Of a stretch of 64,000 bases of DNA, positions 60,229 through 64,000 are shown piece after piece. The stretch's first letter is position 1; every line of letters begins with the position of its first letter. The notes beneath the pieces are model-generated. The model was not told the origin of the DNA and ran no database searches. It worked only from the letters and a program-made list of their open reading frames with translations. Both the position numbers and the translations under genes were made by a program. Source of the stretch: Geomonas subterranea (lineage in GTDB: Bacteria > Desulfobacterota > Desulfuromonadia > Geobacterales > Geobacteraceae); contig NZ_CP077683.1 in NCBI RefSeq assembly GCF_019063845.1, forward strand, positions 1,798,001-1,862,000, in the 5' to 3' direction.

Positions 60229-61002
60229 TCAATTCGCAGTGGGAGCCTTGCCGGTCTCAATTTCACGCTTTTCATGGTAGAGGAAGCGGACCATGTAGTA
60301 CTCGAAGGGGTAGCCGCTCTCATAGTAGCGAAAGCTCTGTTGATGCCGCATGTCGACTGCCTCCAGTGACGCCACCCCGGCGCTGATGGCAAAAGAGTGG
60401 CCGGTGTCTGCGAAAGGGTCGAGCGCGGTATAGATCCCGTAGGTGATCCCGGTGTCCACGGCGAGACCTCCCGTGTCGCGCACCGAAGAAGGGCCAAAGA
60501 ACGGCAGCACCAGGTAGGGCCCGGAGCCTGCCCCCCAATAACCAAGGGTCTTGCCAAAATCCTGGTCATGGCGGTCCAGGCCGAACCGGGTGGCCGGGTC
60601 GAACATGCCGCCCAGACCGATGATGGTGTTGGTCAGGAAGCGCCCCAGCGTCGTCGCCGACTCCCCCCCCTTTAACTGGAGCAGGCTGTTGGTCAGATTT
60701 CGTACCTCCCCAAGATTATTGAAGATACCAGACACGCGGTGCTGGACGAAGGTCGGCGTGACGAACTCGTAACCGTTCACGACGGGGATAAGGAGATATT
60801 TGTCGAGATAGTAGTTGAACCGGTACATGCCCAGGTTGAACCCTTCCCATGGATCCGCCACATCGGCGAAACGCTGGTCCCGGAACTCGTTTATCGAGTG
60901 CCAGGGCCGCACCTCGAGTTGGCTCTTCACGCCGGTTGCGCACCCGGCGAGAGGGAGAGCCAAGGAAAGAGAGACCGCTATCCGGCAAGCATGGTATCTC
61001 AT
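60229..61002 (-). CDS. mlaA: MlaA/VacJ-family outer-membrane lipoprotein
   Basis: A 257-residue lipoprotein (lipobox LAGC) that extracts mislocalised phospholipids from the outer leaflet of the outer membrane for return to the inner membrane. Family features: DPWEGFNLGMYRFNYYLDKY, GIFNNLGEVRNLTNSLLQLK, LTNTIIGLGGMFDPA and LPFFGPSSVRDTGGL. The length is normal. Its start overlaps the stop of the upstream hydrolase gene by four bases. The Mla transporter genes mlaDEFB are not in the window. Confidence 0.93.
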   Translation of the reverse strand: MRYHACRIAVSLSLALPLAGCATGVKSQLEVRPWHSINEFRDQRFADVADPWEGFNLGMYRFNYYLDKYLLIPVVNGYEFVTPTFVQHRVSGIFNNLGEVRNLTNSLLQLKGGESATTLGRFLTNTIIGLGGMFDPATRFGLDRHDQDFGKTLGYWGAGSGPYLVLPFFGPSSVRDTGGLAVDTGITYGIYTALDPFADTGHSFAISAGVASLEAVDMRHQQSFRYYESGYPFEYYMVRFLYHEKREIETGKAPTAN

Positions 61003-62285
61003 GGCAGCACCTCCTTATCCTTGAAGAAGTCGACCATGTAGGCCATGTTCTCCTTGTACTCGAGGTTACCGAGATGGCCACCGCGTGGGTAAATCTTGGT
61101 CCTTGGACCAAAGAGTTCCCGCAGGTAGTCAAGCTCGGCCTTGGTCAGTATGAAATCGTTCTCGTTGGCCATTACACCGAATTTGCTGTTCCCCTTAAGG
61201 TATGCCTCGATGTGCCTGAGGCTCAGGGACTCGATGAACGCCTCCCTGGTGAGTCCGGGCCGCTGTTTCTGGAAATAGGGATAGAAGTACTCGTTGAAAT
61301 AGTCGAAGAAGCTCAGGTGGGTGGAAACCAGGAAATAGTCGGAAAGCGAATCTGTAGGCTTGAGCACCCGGTTCTTCGCAACCACATAGCCGCTGTTGGT
61401 CACGACATCGGATGCAAATATTACCCCTGCCAGGTTGATGCGGAAGGTGAGTCCGATGAGCCCTGCCGTTTCCTCGGGGGAGAAAAGCTTTTCCTTGTAG
61501 ATGGAGTAGAGAAAATCATCATTTATGGCGACAAAATTGCCATAGCTGTAATATTCGCTGAATCTGGACAACATTCTGTTAAAGAATACCCCCTGCTTCT
61601 TGGCACCTCCGGGGATAAGTTTCAACATATCCTCAATCCTCGTCACCGCCCCATAAAGACTTACCGCCGGGTTGATCATGAGGACCTTGCGAAAGTTAAA
61701 GCTGCGGCGTTCCTCGTCAAGTTTAGCAACGAACGCCGCCTGGGTAGCCCCGAGGCTGTACCCCCCCAGATAGAAGGAGGAAACCTGAACCTCACCCTCA
61801 ACCATTTTCCAGACACCTTCCATAGCCCGGTACAGGTCGGCCGAATCCTCGGCCAGGTCACCCGGGATCCCGCTTTGGGAGGCGGAGACGATGAAATTGG
61901 CATGGGAAGGTGATGGCAAGGTTATCACGTGGAAGCCTGCCAGGTAGAGAGCCTTCATCATAATCACGAGTTTGCTGGACCGGTCGTTTGCGCCCGCTCC
62001 GCCTATCAAAAAGACGAGCGGCGCCTGCTTTTTCTGATAGGCGAAGGTGCAGCGCAGTCCCTCGTCGTAAAAGAAAACCGGAGGCTTTTTCCGATGCGGC
62101 ACTGCATCGAGTAGAAGTTGCCGGGTGCGGACCTGCCCGGGGAGCGCGGGCATGAGAGCCGCCGGCGTTCCGAGGATGGTGGCTTCGTACGCCCCCTTGA
62201 TCGGGTATCCGTATCCGTCATCCGCCGCGATGCTCGGCAAGGGGAGCAGCAAGATGCAAGCGGTGATGAGTAGTCTTAGAACCAT
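60999..62285 (-). CDS. Exported alpha/beta hydrolase, lipase-like
   Basis: A 428-residue alpha/beta-hydrolase with a signal peptide (LRLLITACILLLPLPSIAA). The nucleophile elbow is GGYSLGATQAA near residue 190; an oxyanion segment FLIGGAGANDRS lies at about 130, and the candidate His is in PRGGHLGNL near the end. Substrate is unknown. Co-translation with mlaA (ATGA overlap) suggests action on lipids or cell-envelope esters. The start codon at 62285 has no strong ribosome-binding site visible. Confidence 0.8.
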   Translation of the reverse strand: MVLRLLITACILLLPLPSIAADDGYGYPIKGAYEATILGTPAALMPALPGQVRTRQLLLDAVPHRKKPPVFFYDEGLRCTFAYQKKQAPLVFLIGGAGANDRSSKLVIMMKALYLAGFHVITLPSPSHANFIVSASQSGIPGDLAEDSADLYRAMEGVWKMVEGEVQVSSFYLGGYSLGATQAAFVAKLDEERRSFNFRKVLMINPAVSLYGAVTRIEDMLKLIPGGAKKQGVFFNRMLSRFSEYYSYGNFVAINDDFLYSIYKEKLFSPEETAGLIGLTFRINLAGVIFASDVVTNSGYVVAKNRVLKPTDSLSDYFLVSTHLSFFDYFNEYFYPYFQKQRPGLTREAFIESLSLRHIEAYLKGNSKFGVMANENDFILTKAELDYLRELFGPRTKIYPRGGHLGNLEYKENMAYMVDFFKDKEVLP

Positions 62286-62731
62286 ACAGGCCTCCCGATT
62301 GAAATTCGTGCCTTGAGATTGATAAAGTTCCTGGCACGCGTCTACTTTTGCCGATCAGAATAGACTCTGAAGTACAACTAACGTGCCACTTGAAAACACC
62401 TTATGCTTAAGCGTTGAATCGTGGAAATACGTCACACCTACCGACCTTACCCAGCACTGCACGCGGTAATCCGTAAAAATCATCTGTCGTATTTAGCAAT
62501 GCCGTCACATATAGCGGCCGCCACCGTAATGCACGGGGACGCCAGGGCTCAGTCTAAAAGAACCGGGGTTGTTTTTTGTTGTCCCGTCGCCTATTTGCCT
62601 TTTACATCGCCCCCACCGGCCCTGGGCACGCTAGCTGCAGCAGTCCCACCGGCCAGCAGCTGTGAGCCCAGCGGGCAGCCGAATGTCGTAAACCCGTGAC
62701 CCACTGAAAAGCTGAGCAAAGGAGCAGGGCG
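62286..62731. other. Intergenic region upstream of two small envelope genes
   Basis: No supported gene in 445 bases; AAAGGAGCAGGGCG at its right end belongs to the next gene. Confidence 0.4.
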
Positions 62732-62914
62732 ATGAAAAGATTAATGGCAACCCTGGGGGTGTTGGTGGCAGCCATGATGCTGTCCGGCTGCATTGTCCCT
62801 TACTGGAGCGACGACGAGCGTGGTGGTTACCGGGACGGTGGTTACCGGGACGGCGGTTACCGGGATGGCGGTTACCGGGATGGTGGACGTTACGACGGTA
62901 GGGACCGCCGCTGA
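62732..62914 (+). CDS. Tiny lipoprotein with GGYRD repeats
   Basis: A 60-residue lipoprotein: signal and lipobox (VAAMMLSGC), a short linker, then four GGYRD units and an Arg/Asp-rich end. The repeat DNA is a 15-bp minisatellite. AAAGGAG precedes the ATG. Small Gly/Tyr/Arg-rich lipoproteins occur in Geobacter; the role is unknown. Confidence 0.6.
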   Translation: MKRLMATLGVLVAAMMLSGCIVPYWSDDERGGYRDGGYRDGGYRDGGYRDGGRYDGRDRR

Positions 62915-63004
62915 CAAAAATGTTGAGGCCGAGGGCGATCAACATGTTGCGGTCCCCCTATCGGCAGCAGACCGGTGACGCGTGGTCTTACCTAGGGAGA
63001 ACCT

Positions 63005-63322
63005 ATGCAATCAGAAAAAATAATGGTCGCCTTCGTTATAGTGCTCACCGGGGCACTGTTAACCCTCAAGCCCATCGCTTCGCGGACGGCAGAACATGCG
63101 CCCCATGCTCACGGCGGACCGGTTGCAGCGTTCGCCCCGGGACAAGTCCCCATCGCGGAGGTGGGTGCAGCTGACCGGAGCGATCGTCCTGCGGATAGCG
63201 GTGCCGAGATACCCGCGAAAAAAGCGCCCCCACATCCAACTTCCGTGCAAGGCGACCCCTCCGGAGCCCTACTTGAGGATCTGGTCAAAATGGGCCAGGG
63301 ACAGCCTACAAAGAAACCATGA
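63005..63322 (+). CDS. Small exported or membrane-anchored protein, unknown function
   Basis: A 105-residue protein with one hydrophobic N-terminal segment (MVAFVIVLTGALLTL) that may be a signal anchor, then a His/Pro/Ala-rich disordered stretch and a short amphipathic helix (GALLEDLVKMGQGQ). GGGAGAACC precedes the ATG. No family recognised. Confidence 0.5.
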   Translation: MQSEKIMVAFVIVLTGALLTLKPIASRTAEHAPHAHGGPVAAFAPGQVPIAEVGAADRSDRPADSGAEIPAKKAPPHPTSVQGDPSGALLEDLVKMGQGQPTKKP

Positions 63323-63390
63323 CCACTGCGCCGCGTCGAGGCAACACGCCGGCCTGGCTGCCTTCATGCCGCTTAAGCCAAGGACTTCAT

Positions 63391-64000
63391 ATGCACATAA
63401 AAATAGAGGCACTCGGACCAGGCCCGAAGCAAATACAGGGCGCCCCGAGCTCTAAGAAAAATAAACCCGGTGGAGAAACCTCGTGCCGCCATGCGCAGAG
63501 CCCGCTCTACGCCATGCCTTCTGGGAATGACCTCCCGATGAGCGACGCCGACCCGTTGCACATACTGCAGGAGTTGCAACTCATGACCGAGGCCAACCAC
63601 AACCTGGAGTCGTTCAACTCCGCCATTGCACACGACCTTTGCTCCGCAATCACTGCCATCAGCGGCTATTGCCAGTTGCTCACCGAAGTTTGCAGTAACC
63701 AGCTCGATGAGCAGGGGAAGGCATACCTCGGGTGCATCTACGATGCGACGCTGGACATGAAACAGCTCATCGCGTCCCTGCTGAACTTTTCGCGCATCGG
63801 CCGCGTCGAACTGCACCGGGAGAAAATAGACCTGAGCGAGATGGCAAACGTGGTGGCTGAGCAGTTGAGACTCTCACAACCAAAGCGCAGGGTCACGTTC
63901 CGTATCGCCCGGGGCATCAGCGCCGAAGGTGACCCCGGACTTTGCCGCAGCGTGCTGGACAACCTCATCGGCAATGCCTGGAAGCATGGCTTCCATCGGG
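63391..64000 (+). CDS. Sensor histidine kinase, 3' end outside window
   Basis: About 203 residues are visible and the frame is still open at 64000. After a disordered lead (about 60 residues) comes a helical HisKA domain with phospho-acceptor His in SAIAHDLCSAITAISGYCQL, continuing through LLNFSRIGRVELHREKIDLS, then the N box of the ATPase domain in SVLDNLIGNAWKHGFH. No membrane segment or sensor domain is seen. AAGGA six bases before the ATG at 63391 supports that start; ATG at 63514 and 63538 are alternatives. The ATPase G boxes lie outside. Confidence 0.88.
   Translation, partial: MHIKIEALGPGPKQIQGAPSSKKNKPGGETSCRHAQSPLYAMPSGNDLPMSDADPLHILQELQLMTEANHNLESFNSAIAHDLCSAITAISGYCQLLTEVCSNQLDEQGKAYLGCIYDATLDMKQLIASLLNFSRIGRVELHREKIDLSEMANVVAEQLRLSQPKRRVTFRIARGISAEGDPGLCRSVLDNLIGNAWKHGFHR

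Overview
The window looks like chromosome from a Geobacterales deltaproteobacterium (Geobacter, Geomonas or Citrifermentans-like). This is inferred from gene content and order: an rpoS-pcm-surE block beside apt and trmJ, a MeaB / B12-binding mutase subunit / CobO trio, PEP-CTERM exported proteins, an Sll1863-type coiled-coil protein, and many PAS, CheB/CheR and histidine-kinase genes. No rRNA or species marker is present, so the genus is not certain.

Layout. (1) 1-8.9 kb: the 3' part of ftsH, a PEP-CTERM protein, an MscS channel, a PilZ protein, an exported protein, a receiver-AraC regulator, a superoxide-reductase-like protein and a small periplasmic helical protein. A decayed tRNA-Arg 3' end lies at 4697-4740. 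(2) 8,926-30,809: a genomic island of about 21.9 kb inserted in the 3' end of tRNA-Arg(CCT). It is bounded by a perfect 40-bp direct repeat and has a tyrosine integrase at each end. Matching arm-type repeats lie inside both ends. Cargo includes a RadC/JAB protein, an ArdC-type antirestriction protein, a large serine recombinase, a DUF3024 protein, an RCC1-repeat lipoprotein, an XRE regulator, a stand-alone AAA-type ATPase, a ParB-like protein, a MarC membrane protein, an HNH endonuclease, a BRO-N protein and several unknown proteins. The island is a mosaic: one segment is present twice with complementary decay, and a third integrase survives only as a 3' fragment. (3) 30.9-39.2 kb: core genes apt, rpoS, pcm, surE, trmJ, a DedA protein, an L,D-transpeptidase, meaB, a B12-binding subunit and cobO. 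(4) 39,208-44,671: a compact island of about 5.4 kb in tRNA-Val(CAC). It has a perfect 51-bp att repeat, its own tyrosine integrase, an AlpA-like regulator, a small serine recombinase and an XRE regulator related to the one in island 1. (5) 44.7-64 kb: accessory chromosome with a PEP-CTERM protein, a GH13 glucan-branching-like enzyme, envelope proteins (BON lipoprotein, double-OmpA lipoprotein, MlaA), an alpha/beta hydrolase and several large signalling proteins. A histidine kinase gene is cut by the right edge.

How the parts fit. The core blocks serve stationary-phase stress response and protein repair (rpoS, pcm, surE) and B12-dependent methylmalonyl-CoA mutase assembly. The islands carry maintenance and regulatory genes and unassigned cargo. 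No known anti-phage system is complete here. The best candidates for undescribed biology are the ATPase at 20,140-21,405 with its 18-bp palindrome and ParB-like neighbour, the RCC1 lipoprotein with its tiny membrane partner and a divergent XRE switch, and the 375-residue protein at 26,481-27,608. That last protein carries only the tail domains of a large family of regulatory proteins.
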